Positions 7,181 through 14,952 of a stretch of 64,000 bases of DNA are shown one piece after another. Each line of letters opens with the position of its first letter. Position 1 is the stretch's first letter. Made by a program: the position numbers and the translations under genes. The notes under the pieces were generated by a model. It had not been told where the DNA came from, did not search any database, and worked only from the letters and a program-made list of their open reading frames with translations. This stretch comes from an uncultured Christensenella sp. (lineage in GTDB: Bacteria > Bacillota > Clostridia > Christensenellales > Borkfalkiaceae). The DNA is taken from positions 1 through 64,000 of the forward strand of contig CAJTOY010000005.1 of the NCBI GenBank assembly GCA_910578195.1, given 5' to 3'.

Positions 7181-7297
7181 GGAGATGTAGCTCAACTGGA
7201 TAGAGCGTCGTTAAAGACGAGTCTTGTTAGGCTCATACAGCAACTTTTCTTTTGCATAGGGTGCCGAAGGTTGCAGGTTCAAATCCTGCCATCTCCA
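7181..7297 (+). ncRNA. tRNA-shaped RNA with oversized middle arm (Y-like 4)
   Basis: Acceptor GGAGATG/CATCTCC, D-arm GCTC-AACTGGATA-GAGC and T-arm GCAGG-TTCAAAT-CCTGC are all canonical. Where a 17-nt anticodon arm belongs there is instead about 67 nt containing a GAGTC/GGCTC hairpin and the ACAGCAAC box (7237) inside a GGC...GCAA/TTGC...GCC stem. No standard anticodon loop can be drawn. Either a tRNA interrupted by a Y-like RNA or a tRNA-mimicking Y RNA. CCA is not encoded (ATCA). Confidence 0.6.
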
Positions 7298-7303
7298 TCA
7301 TTT

Positions 7304-7421
7304 GGGAGCGTAGCTCAGTTGGTAGAGCACGTATCATTACGAGGTTTGATAAATCTCTTACAGCGATTTTATTTTAGCTCTGTTAAAGCCGTGGTCGTGG
7401 GTTCGAGTCCCGCCGCTCCCA
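7304..7421 (+). ncRNA. tRNA-shaped RNA with oversized middle arm (Y-like 5)
   Basis: Acceptor GGGAGCG/CGCTCCC, D-arm GCTC-AGTTGGTA-GAGC and T-arm with GTTCGAG are canonical. The anticodon arm is replaced by about 65 nt with a GAGGTTT-GAT-AAATCTC hairpin and a bulged TTACAGC/GCTCTGTTAA helix carrying the variant box ACAGCGA (7360). Same architecture as the preceding RNA. No standard anticodon. Confidence 0.6.
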
Positions 7422-7442
7422 TTCTTTTGTACCATCAACTCA

Positions 7443-7502
7443 AAGACGGTAACAGCAACGTTACAAAACAAGGACTTGAAATCTCTTTTTGAATTCCGTC
7501 TT
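7443..7502 (+). ncRNA. Candidate Y-like RNA 6
   Basis: Closing stem AAGACGG/CCGTCTT (7 bp), box ACAGCAAC exactly three nt after AAGACG, and a GTAAC/GTTAC hairpin. It ends 39 nt before the Ro-like start codon, so it could also act as a leader of that mRNA. Confidence 0.55.
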
Positions 7503-7541
7503 GGAGTTAAGATTTTATATTTTAATTCATTGGAGGTAAAT

Positions 7542-9071
7542 ATGTCTAACTTTATGGAAAATCTCAAGCGCACTATCGGCGAAGACTTCAACGAGTCCGT
7601 TACGGAAAACGGTGCGGTTGGGTATCGTACCACGGGCAAAGAATTGCTCGACCTCAACTTTGCGGTATCTTCGTTGCGCAACGAAACTCCGGAACGCATC
7701 AAGCAAAGATTTGCAAAGGCATTCTTCGAGAATAAACTTCTCGCAATAAAGTGGCTCTTCTTCGCTGGCGACGTTCGCGGCGGACTTGGAGAGCGTAGAC
7801 TGTTCCGCATCGGTATGGAATACCTTTCCGTAAACGAAGCGGATATGGCAGTCAAACTTCTCAAACTCATCCCCGAATACACACGTTGGGACAACCTTGT
7901 TGTTCTTCTCGATACGAGCCTTTGCGACGAAGCGGTGGCAATCATCAAAGAGCAACTCAACAACGATATGTATGCAATGGGACAAAAGAAAGCGATTTCG
8001 CTCTGCGCGAAGTGGATGCCGTCGGCAAACGCATCGTCGAACGAAACCCGCCGCCTTGCAAAGGTTCTCATCAGTAAGCTCGGTATGACCGAAAGACAAT
8101 ACCGTAAAATGCTCGCCGCGCTTCGCTCTTACACGAACGTTGTCGAGGTTAAGATGAGTAACCGCGAATGGTCGGGTATCGATTACTCGGCGGTTCCTTC
8201 GAGGGCAAACCTCATCTACAACAACGCATTCCTTCGCAACGACGAACAGCGCCGCAGAGAATATCTCGGTAAGCTCGAAAAGGGCGAAGCAAAAATCAAC
8301 GCGGGTGTTCTCTTCCCTCACGACATCGTTCACCGTTACGCTTTACAAAAGAATGACACCGCGCTTGAAGAAATGTGGAAGGCTCTTCCCGATTACGTTA
8401 AAGAAAACGGCAACACGATTTGTGTTGCAGATGGTTCTGGCAGTATGAGCTGGAACGGCTTGGGCGGCACGAGCGTAACTGCGCTTAGCGTGGCAAATGC
8501 GTTGGCAATTTACTTCGCAGAAAGAAGCTCGGGGCAGTTTAAGAATAAATATATCACATTCAGTGAACATCCGAAACTCGTTGACTTCTCGCACTGCACC
8601 ACCCTTCGTGATAAGATTCGCCTTGCGCTCTCTCATAACGAATGCGCCAACACAAACGTTGAGGCTGTGTTCGACTTGATTTTGCAAACGGCGATCAACG
8701 CAAACATGAAGCAAAAGGATATGCCGTCGAACATCCTTATCCTCTCCGATATGGAGTTTGATAATTGCGCAGTATCCTCTCGTCGCTCTGGCTATAGCAG
8801 CGCAAAAGTCGATAAAAAGCTCTTCTCGGTTATTGCAAAGCGTTATGCGGATAACGGCTACAAGCTCCCCCGCTTGGTATTCTGGAACATTTGCAGCCGC
8901 ACGGGAACTATCCCCGTAAAAGAGAACGACCTCGGCGTTGCTTTGGTAAGCGGTTTCAGCCCCTCCATCGTCAAGATGGTTCTCAGCAACTCCACCGACC
9001 CGTTTGAGTGCTTACTCGAACAGCTTAACAGCGAACGTTATGCTCCCGTAGAGCAGGCTGTTAAGAACTGA
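7542..9071 (+). CDS. Ro60-like protein (TROVE/DUF2828 + vWA)
   Basis: Ro60-type proteins are rings that bind Y RNAs on the outside and misfolded RNA ends in the hole; in bacteria they take part in rRNA maturation and RNA decay with exonucleases. The N-terminal ~280 residues carry the family signatures (GYRTTGKELLDLN, GDVRGGLGERRLFR, YTRWDNLVVLL, AKWMPSANASSNETRR, LRSYTNVVE). The C-terminal half is a vWA domain with a MIDAS DGSGS at 297-301. Length 509 aa fits. Start at 7542 chosen for TGGAGG 7 nt upstream. It is immediately preceded by six candidate Y-like RNAs and followed by a ubiquitin-like cassette. Whether it falls in Pfam TROVE or the related DUF2828 needs a profile search. Confidence 0.8.
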   Translation: MSNFMENLKRTIGEDFNESVTENGAVGYRTTGKELLDLNFAVSSLRNETPERIKQRFAKAFFENKLLAIKWLFFAGDVRGGLGERRLFRIGMEYLSVNEADMAVKLLKLIPEYTRWDNLVVLLDTSLCDEAVAIIKEQLNNDMYAMGQKKAISLCAKWMPSANASSNETRRLAKVLISKLGMTERQYRKMLAALRSYTNVVEVKMSNREWSGIDYSAVPSRANLIYNNAFLRNDEQRRREYLGKLEKGEAKINAGVLFPHDIVHRYALQKNDTALEEMWKALPDYVKENGNTICVADGSGSMSWNGLGGTSVTALSVANALAIYFAERSSGQFKNKYITFSEHPKLVDFSHCTTLRDKIRLALSHNECANTNVEAVFDLILQTAINANMKQKDMPSNILILSDMEFDNCAVSSRRSGYSSAKVDKKLFSVIAKRYADNGYKLPRLVFWNICSRTGTIPVKENDLGVALVSGFSPSIVKMVLSNSTDPFECLLEQLNSERYAPVEQAVKN

Positions 9072-9157
9072 TTGTAAAGTTCCGTTTCAACTTTGCAATC
9101 ACGGTTTACGACATATGTTCGCCGTAGGAAACGGTAATACGGCGTTCATATATATTT
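9070..9157 (+). ncRNA. Two strong hairpins after the Ro-like gene
   Basis: GATTGTAAAGTT/AACTTTGCAATC (12 bp, one wobble) followed by ATATG-TT-CGCCGTA/TACGGCG-TT-CATAT, whose TT/TT internal loop is symmetric. Neither has a T-run directly after it. Could be a 3' stabilising end or a separate RNA. Confidence 0.4.
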
Positions 9158-9159
9158 TA

Positions 9160-9183
9160 GTGTCTATGCAACATATTTAGACA
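9160..9183. promoter_or_regulatory. TGTCTAAATATGTT box within an inverted repeat
   Basis: GTGTCTA and TAGACAC face each other around a centre that includes the AACATATTTAGACA box (9170-9183). Lies 66 nt upstream of the gene at 9250, the first gene of the ubiquitin-like cassette, so it is a likely operator for that operon. Confidence 0.55.
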
Positions 9184-9249
9184 CCACACGTCTTGTATCC
9201 AACTCAATGTTGAGATAAAAAATATTTTTTTTCAAAAGGAGAGTCAAGT

Positions 9250-9645
9250 ATGAAACTCACAATCACCGGAGATGCTTATGCACTCACCTCCACTATCAAA
9301 GTGGACGAAATCGAACTTCTCAAGAAGTACAACCCCGACGCACTGTCCGTAAAGGATAAGGACGGCAACGTGAAGTTCAAGGTATCGTACAGCGAAGGCA
9401 AAGGCAGCATCACTCCCTACGGCGTAACGTTCGGCGGCAAAGGTCGCGGCGAAAGCGACGGCTGTGCAACCGTTACGGGCACGCTTCCCGCAGGTCTCAG
9501 CACGGACGAAGCGAAGAAGTACGTGGCGGAACTCGTCGGCGGCGTGGTTGCTTATCTCGAGCAGCTTGAGAAAGACGTCACCAAGGCGGCAGAAGCGGTT
9601 TCGACGCAGCGCAAGAAGCTCATCGACGGCATCACCGTAGCGTAA
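9250..9645 (+). CDS. Hypothetical protein of the Ubl cassette (131 aa)
   Basis: AAAGGAG ribosome binding site. The N-terminal part reads like a small beta-rich domain (about 1-85, ending in a Gly-rich FGGKGRGESDG). The C-terminal part is a long helix (about 90-125, EQLEKDVTKAAEAV). It occupies the position of a small accessory gene seen in PRTRC-type (ThiF-related) cassettes, but I cannot match it to a named member by eye. GC-rich hairpins (GGGGCGC/GCGCCCC) fill the gap to the Ubl gene. Confidence 0.7.
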   Translation: MKLTITGDAYALTSTIKVDEIELLKKYNPDALSVKDKDGNVKFKVSYSEGKGSITPYGVTFGGKGRGESDGCATVTGTLPAGLSTDEAKKYVAELVGGVVAYLEQLEKDVTKAAEAVSTQRKKLIDGITVA

Positions 9646-9740
9646 CCAACAAACGGCGGGGCGCTGAAATGCGCCCCACTCCCCTTGCGGGGGCGATCAC
9701 CCGCAAACCAATCATCAAAAATTTTTAAGGAGAAATCATT

Positions 9741-9977
9741 ATGATTAAAGTTCTTGTAAAAACCAACACGACGCGCCAGGAAGTTATCGCAGAAGTAACG
9801 GAGACCCCCGCTCAGGTATTTGAAAAGGCAAATGCGGGTGTATCCGGCGCAATGGTCAACCTCAACGGCACCGTCCTCACGGCAACCGATTTGAACTCGA
9901 CGTTCGAGAAGCTCGGCGTGGTCGAGGGCGCAACCGTAAACCTGAACAGTATCGTAAAGGCAGACGGCGCAAGATAA
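9741..9977 (+). CDS. Ubiquitin-like small protein (PRTRC protein C-like, 78 aa)
   Basis: Starts with a beta strand MIKVLVKT and alternates strand-helix-strand in the order of a beta-grasp fold, with EGATVNLN near the end as in ubiquitin-like proteins. Size, and position immediately before E2-like, JAMM and E1-like genes, match the prokaryotic Ub/PRTRC-C family. The mature C-terminus reads KADGAR and lacks a visible GG, so it may be trimmed by the JAMM protease or conjugate through a different end (inference). Good ribosome binding site (AAGGAG). Confidence 0.65.
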   Translation: MIKVLVKTNTTRQEVIAEVTETPAQVFEKANAGVSGAMVNLNGTVLTATDLNSTFEKLGVVEGATVNLNSIVKADGAR

Positions 9978-10006
9978 AAAAGAATACATAAAGGAGCGTA
10001 CAGGAT

Positions 10007-11389
10007 ATGGAATCTGTAAACACCATCATTACGGGTTCAAATGCTAACGTTTTCTTTGGCACTGACAGTTCCCCTCTGGGCAGCCTTACTCTCGGAGCAA
10101 CGTTACGTTTCATCGCCCTGAAACACCATCAGGGCGATATTGAAACGATAAAACCGATAAAGGTTATGACGAATCAGTTCTCCGAATATAACAACGGGAA
10201 CCATTATGCACAGCAAGCCAAAGACAACAGTATTGAACTCTATATTTTATCCGCGCCGCGTGGCGCACAACTGCCTACCGTTAACGAAGATGGTTGGGCT
10301 TCGCTGGATACTCCTCCCTATCCTGTCGCCCCGTTTCTTACAACGGCATCGGAAACTCGCATTTATGTTAATACCGAGTTGAAGAGAACAGTTATCTTTG
10401 TCAGACAGCCGACTGAACGCTGGGTAGATATGCTTTGTTCGTCAATGTTCAGAGTACTTCCCTGGTATTTTGCCGAGGATATGAGCGACGAAGAAACAGC
10501 ACTGTTCAGGGCAATAAGCAAAAAAGACGCCAGCACGTTCAATAATATCATCAACACGCTTTGCGCTAACTACGACTTCCAAGCCGCAAGGTTCAGAAAA
10601 GTCCTCATTGGATGGAATGATGGTTACCGTAAAAAGCAAATTCTTACACTGAAAAGTGCGTGCGAAGATTACCACAGAAACATAGCACAGTATCAGGAAG
10701 AGATTGCTCGTCTGTTCAATAAGCTCGAGCAGAGTAGCGTTAATTTAACGGCTCTTGAAGCTCAGGGTGACAGCACGGATGATAGCGTATATAAATTCTT
10801 TATGATGCACAAGCAGATAAGCATCATTAGCACGCAGCAAAATAGCGACGGCAACGTGATGGATTATTGCGTTACTGAAACAATCGAATATTTTGACGCC
10901 GACGAATTTATGAGATTGTACACAAACTCGTCTTCGTCGATAGGTCGCGCACCAAAAGATGTCAAAGACATCTTCCACGCCGTATTTGCTGGAGGAAAAG
11001 GCGCGTTTAGAGTTGAGGGCGTGTTCCGTCTGGTAAACCTTTCGAGCATTGTAGCGCGTAGAGGTTCTACTTCGGGACAATTCTCCGAAACTCATATGCC
11101 CCACCCGCATCTGTATCACCATGCTTGCCTCGGTGGTAACGAAACGTACATTAACAACTACCTGCAACAGGGCAACTGGGATATGGCTATCGAGCAAACA
11201 ATCGCGGCGGTCAAAAATATCAACTTCGGAGACGCAACTGTCATTCGCGAATTTGTTGAAGACGTGCAAAATTGTCTCGACAGTTCACGTAGATGTATAC
11301 TTGCCGATAACGGTAAAGAAATGACGCTCCGCGAATTCCTTACGTACATCAGAGAGAATCACGAGAATGAGGGTACTGCGAATGGCTAA
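10007..11389 (+). CDS. E2-like protein with large N-terminal extension (460 aa)
   Basis: E2-type proteins carry the Ubl as a thioester and hand it to targets. The C-terminal part has the prokaryotic E2 signature HPHLYHHACLGG (candidate active-site Cys374) followed by the helix ETYINNYLQQGNW. The first ~320 residues are an extra region: a mixed domain (1-180), a long helix with coiled-coil character (about 215-250, QYQEEIARLFNKLEQS) and an unknown linker. Bacterial E2s of these cassettes are usually about half this length. AAGGAGCG ribosome binding site. Overlaps the JAMM gene by 8 nt. The assignment rests on the Cys motif and gene order. Confidence 0.65.
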   Translation: MESVNTIITGSNANVFFGTDSSPLGSLTLGATLRFIALKHHQGDIETIKPIKVMTNQFSEYNNGNHYAQQAKDNSIELYILSAPRGAQLPTVNEDGWASLDTPPYPVAPFLTTASETRIYVNTELKRTVIFVRQPTERWVDMLCSSMFRVLPWYFAEDMSDEETALFRAISKKDASTFNNIINTLCANYDFQAARFRKVLIGWNDGYRKKQILTLKSACEDYHRNIAQYQEEIARLFNKLEQSSVNLTALEAQGDSTDDSVYKFFMMHKQISIISTQQNSDGNVMDYCVTETIEYFDADEFMRLYTNSSSSIGRAPKDVKDIFHAVFAGGKGAFRVEGVFRLVNLSSIVARRGSTSGQFSETHMPHPHLYHHACLGGNETYINNYLQQGNWDMAIEQTIAAVKNINFGDATVIREFVEDVQNCLDSSRRCILADNGKEMTLREFLTYIRENHENEGTANG

Positions 11390-12266
11390 GAAAATTTTTG
11401 CAACCGAAACGGAAATTGCCGAATTTTTGCGCTCGGCACAAGCACAGTTGTTGGCGGAAAGCCACAACTTAAAGAAAAGAAAGTTCCAGAACGACCAAGC
11501 CGACGGCGTCACGCTTAACTTCAAATTAAAAGAAGTTAAAGACGACCGTAAGGCAACGATAACGCTCTCGGCGCAAGCTTATATGAAGATTTTTGCGTTG
11601 GTTCACACCTACTCAACCGAAGTTGAATGGCACGGAGTTGTTGAAAGAACCGCAGCAGATGCGTTCTATATTAAGGACGTGCTCATCTTCCCCCACAAAG
11701 TTACCAGCGCGACAGTCATCTCCGATCAAACGGAGTACGAAAAATGGCTCGACACACTTGACGACAACACGTTCAATGCCCTCCGCTTCCACGGTCACTC
11801 TCACGTAAATATGGGAGTTACACCGTCTGACGTTGATATGACATATCGCTACAACATCCTCAACAACTTCGGAACTCCTTCCGAAACTTCCGACCTCTTC
11901 TACATCTTCCTTATCTTTAATAAGCGCGGCGATATAAGCGGTGAAATTTACGACCTGCAAAATAATGCGCTTTACTCGAAGTCCACAACCGCCGACGAAA
12001 TTAAGATTGTAATTGAAGATTGCGATTGGCTTACCGACTTCCTCGATGAAGCAAAGAAAGTTGTAACGGAATCATACGGATACAGCAGTTATGGCGGTGG
12101 CAGCTATGGCGGTAACAGCCATAGCGGAACTACGACGACACCCAAGTCCACCTCTCCGAAGCGCGGCGCAAAAGCTGAGGCTCGTCAAGGGAGTTTGCTC
12201 GATGATGACGACACAGACGACGATTACTACGCCGGCGTTTACGGCAGATACGGAGGACATTATTAA
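11382..12266 (+). CDS. JAMM/JAB deubiquitinase-like protease with YG-rich tail
   Basis: JAMM metalloproteases cleave ubiquitin-like tails or isopeptide bonds. All catalytic residues are present: Glu82 (EVEWHG), His139 and His141 (HGHSH), Ser149 and Asp152, an exact HxH-x7-S-x2-D. The start at 11382 was chosen over 11367 because GAGGG precedes it. After about residue 230 comes a low-complexity tail rich in Tyr, Gly and Ser, then a basic stretch and a run of Asp ending YGGHY. That tail is unusual for this family. Lies between the E2-like and E1-like genes. Confidence 0.88.
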   Translation: MAKKIFATETEIAEFLRSAQAQLLAESHNLKKRKFQNDQADGVTLNFKLKEVKDDRKATITLSAQAYMKIFALVHTYSTEVEWHGVVERTAADAFYIKDVLIFPHKVTSATVISDQTEYEKWLDTLDDNTFNALRFHGHSHVNMGVTPSDVDMTYRYNILNNFGTPSETSDLFYIFLIFNKRGDISGEIYDLQNNALYSKSTTADEIKIVIEDCDWLTDFLDEAKKVVTESYGYSSYGGGSYGGNSHSGTTTTPKSTSPKRGAKAEARQGSLLDDDDTDDDYYAGVYGRYGGHY

Positions 12267-12267
12267 A

Positions 12268-12948
12268 ATGAACCTTGTAAAATCTCAAGACTACTTTAAC
12301 CCGTTGGACGTCACGAAACGCTGCCACATCATCGGGTGTGGCTCCGTTGGTTCGACGGTCGCAGAACTTCTCATTCGCCTCGGTCTTACAAAGATATCCC
12401 TCTACGACTTCGACGTTGTATCGGCTCATAACCTTGCAAACCAGATGTTTGTGAACGCCGACATCAAGCGCTTAAAGACGGAAGCCGTAAAAGATATGTT
12501 ACTCGCTATCAACCCCGAAGCGAAGAACGATATAAAGATTTGCAACGAAGGCTGGACTGAAAAGTCAAGGCTTGACGGATATGTCTTCCTTTGCGTTGAT
12601 AATATTGACCTCCGCCGCACGATTGCGACGAAGAACAAAGCAAATATGTCCATCAAAGCAATGTTTGATTTTAGAACAAGGCTTGAAGATGCACAACACT
12701 ACGCCGCGGATTGGCACGATCCGAAAAGCGTTGAGAACTTTCTCAAAAGTATGGAGTTCTCTCACGAAGAAGCTCAGGAGTCCACTCCTATGACGGCGTG
12801 CCACGTTGAAATGGGCGTTGCTCCTACGGTAAGAATTGTTTGCTCGTATGGAGTATCGAACTTTATGAACTTCGTTCGCAAGAACGAGTTGAAAAAGATT
12901 GTAACAATTGATGCGTTCAACTTTGAAGTAGACGCATACCGAAACTAA
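12268..12948 (+). CDS. E1/ThiF-like adenylyltransferase (PRTRC-type)
   Basis: E1/ThiF proteins adenylate the C-terminus of a ubiquitin-like protein. The nucleotide-binding GxGxxG is at 23-28 (GCGSVG), followed by LYDFDVVSAHNLANQ and FLCVDNIDLRRT, typical of the Rossmann fold of this family. At 226 aa it matches the short stand-alone PRTRC ThiF size. A candidate thioester cysteine is in MTACHVEMG; the family member may or may not use one. GGAGG ribosome binding site one nt after the JAMM stop, so the four genes form one operon. Confidence 0.85.
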   Translation: MNLVKSQDYFNPLDVTKRCHIIGCGSVGSTVAELLIRLGLTKISLYDFDVVSAHNLANQMFVNADIKRLKTEAVKDMLLAINPEAKNDIKICNEGWTEKSRLDGYVFLCVDNIDLRRTIATKNKANMSIKAMFDFRTRLEDAQHYAADWHDPKSVENFLKSMEFSHEEAQESTPMTACHVEMGVAPTVRIVCSYGVSNFMNFVRKNELKKIVTIDAFNFEVDAYRN

Positions 12949-12957
12949 TAAAGTAAT

Positions 12958-13110
12958 GCTTATCTTTCGATAAGGCTTTAGGTTATATCTGAAGTGCCAA
13001 AATGTCCGGGAGACCAAGGGAGGAGCGACCGATGGAGTCACATCCTGCGAGCGCAGCAAATAACGTCCTTGAAACAAAGACCCACCGTTCGACTGCCCAA
13101 CAAGGGTTGG
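12958..13110 (+). ncRNA. Repeated leader RNA element ('M'), copy 2
   Basis: Hairpin GCTTATC-TTTC-GATAAGGC; then hairpin CTTTAG-GTTATAT-CTGAAG (12976-12994); the conserved TGCCAAAATGTC; a GTC-CGGGA-GAC hairpin; and further stems (CCCAAC/GTTGGG near 13095-13110). A 17-base stretch TGAAGTGCCAAAATGTC is identical in copy 3. It lies directly upstream of the reverse transcriptase, which also makes it the place to look for a retron-type template RNA, although copies 1 and 3 precede other genes. Confidence 0.6.
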
Positions 13111-13248
13111 GTCACCGAAATCCCACCCACATTTAAGGAAATTATTTTTATTTTCTTCCGAATTACCTGACCAACACCAGTTGCAAATAGTACTTCTAAA
13201 GGTTCCATGGAAGACAATCTAAAAAACAGTTTATTAGGAGAACAAACA

Positions 13249-14397
13249 ATGCCGTACATAACAGTACCCGTAAGTCAAAAGTTCCATCAGATTTCTTTTG
13301 ACGATATTTTGAACGGAATGAACGAGTCCGTGTTTGAGCGTCAGATGGAAGACACTCACGATACTAAGACCGTGTTCAGAAACAACACACCGCAAAAACT
13401 CCTCGACGATACGGATTTTGACGAAATGATTGCGGCTCTTGTAAGATTTAACGAAAAGTACATCAATCTCATCAACACCGAAGACAAGTCCATTCTGTAT
13501 AGGAGTTTCAAAATCCCCAAGCGTAGCGGCGGTCTTCGTCAGATAAATGCACCGCTTGACGATTTAATGAACGCACTGAGGGAACTCAAATATCTTTTTG
13601 AGAAGAAACTTTATGCAAGCTATCATACCGCGGCATTTGCCTATGTAAAAGGCAGAAGCACTATCGATGCAGTTAAAAGACATCAGCGCAATAAGTCGCG
13701 CTGGTTCTTGAAGCTCGACTTCCACGACTTCTTTGGAAGCTCGAAGCCCGAATTTATCATCTCGCAGCTTGAAACCATCTTCCCCTTCAACGAAATCGTC
13801 GCAAGACCTAACGGAAGAGAAGCTCTGGTAAAAGCATTGTCGATATGCTATCTCAACAACGGTTTGCCGCAGGGCACCCCCATTAGCCCTACCCTTACCA
13901 ACTTGTTTATGATACCCATAGACCACTACATTGCAAAGACCGCGAGAGAGATGACTCCACACCTCGTCTACACAAGATATGCGGACGATATCATCCTTTC
14001 GAGCGACTTGGCGTTTAATTGGCGCGAGGTTCAAGACACCATCGTAGACATAGTTGCTAACAAGTTCCACGCCCCCTTCTCTCTCAACATGACAAAGACG
14101 AGATACGGAAGTTCCGCTGGTCGAAACTGGAACTTGGGCGTGATGCTCAACAGCGATAACCAAATCACAATCGGTCATTCCAAGAAAAAGGTTTTCAAGG
14201 CAATGCTGTTCTCGTTTATGAACGACGAGAAGAACGGCAATGTATGGAGCCTCGAAGATACACAGCACCTTCAAGGGCTTATCTCTTACTATAAGATGGT
14301 AGAAGGCGCGACAATTGAGACGATTATTAAGTCGTACAGTGCAAAATTTAATAAGGACGTTGAACAAACTATCAAAGATGTTCTCCGTGCCGGTTAA
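13249..14397 (+). CDS. Reverse transcriptase, retron/group-II-type (382 aa)
   Basis: RNA-templated DNA polymerase. Catalytic motifs: FKIPKRSGGLRQI (fingers), LDFHDFF with Asp157, QGTPISP at 208-214, YADD at 244-247 (Asp246, Asp247). The DAVKRHQ segment resembles the retron NAxxH region, but the retron VTG motif is replaced by NLGVML. QGxxxSP rules out a typical diversity-generating RT. There is no maturase or endonuclease domain after the palm and thumb. Start at 13249 chosen for TTAGGAGA upstream. Flanked by leader element M2 and pseudoknot RNA copy B, and followed by RNase HI, which retrons use to trim their template RNA. Confidence 0.9.
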   Translation: MPYITVPVSQKFHQISFDDILNGMNESVFERQMEDTHDTKTVFRNNTPQKLLDDTDFDEMIAALVRFNEKYINLINTEDKSILYRSFKIPKRSGGLRQINAPLDDLMNALRELKYLFEKKLYASYHTAAFAYVKGRSTIDAVKRHQRNKSRWFLKLDFHDFFGSSKPEFIISQLETIFPFNEIVARPNGREALVKALSICYLNNGLPQGTPISPTLTNLFMIPIDHYIAKTAREMTPHLVYTRYADDIILSSDLAFNWREVQDTIVDIVANKFHAPFSLNMTKTRYGSSAGRNWNLGVMLNSDNQITIGHSKKKVFKAMLFSFMNDEKNGNVWSLEDTQHLQGLISYYKMVEGATIETIIKSYSAKFNKDVEQTIKDVLRAG

Positions 14398-14409
14398 CCT
14401 TAAAACCCA

Positions 14410-14621
14410 AAAAGCTTAAATAGATATGCCAATTTTATACATAACATTGGGCATCTGGTTATATCGGATGTAACGACCTAAATCGTAACAAAAATCATTT
14501 TATGATAATAACTTAAACCGATTCCTGCGAAATCGAGTTTAAGTTATGATAATAAATTGATTTTAACGGCGGCTCCTCCGCTGGAGGTCTGCCGCCGCCC
14601 CCTTTTCGTGTTTAAGCTTTT
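14410..14621 (+). ncRNA. Repeated pseudoknot RNA, copy B (212 nt)
   Basis: Outer stem AAAAGCTTAAA/TTTAAGCTTTT (11 bp). Hairpin ATGCCAAT/ATTGGGCAT with a loop TACAT able to pair with ATGTA 13 nt after GGCAT, the same spacing as copies A and C. Then a long arm ATAACTTAAAC/GTTTAAGTTAT topped by CGATT/AATCG, and an arm GGCGGC/GCCGCC holding CCTCC/GGAGG. Begins 13 nt after the RT stop codon. Confidence 0.75.
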
Positions 14622-14637
14622 ACTTACAATCGTTATG

Positions 14638-14768
14638 TCTACCTTCGTGTAGAGCTTTAGATTATATCTGAAGTGCCAAAATGTCGGAAGGACGGAGGAC
14701 GCAGCCAGAGGAAATGATTCATCTGAGCAAGCTTACTTCCGCCGTCTGCGCGCTACTTGGTCTGTCGG
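14638..14768 (+). ncRNA. Repeated leader RNA element ('M'), copy 3
   Basis: Hairpin TCTAC/GTAGA, then CTTTAG-ATTATAT-CTGAAG, TGCCAAAATGTC, GTC-GGAAG-GAC and a distal part (GACGG with CCGTC). Follows pseudoknot RNA copy B by 16 nt and lies 185-315 nt upstream of the RNase HI start codon. Confidence 0.6.
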
Positions 14769-14952
14769 GAAACGAAGAAACCAAATCATTGCATTAGTTT
14801 GCCACATATTTCTTTGAACTTTCGCTTGACTTTTTCACAAGAACAATCCAAAGAATGTCCAAAGAACCCTGTTGCAGCAGGCATTCAATCCTTCATGATC
14901 ACCCAGTATATTACATGGATTGTAAGAACACAAAACAAAATGGAGATTTGCA

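Noticed and set aside
7527..8333. Minus-strand frames opposite the Ro-like gene.
   Set aside because: Shadows of a well-supported gene; no conserved motifs.
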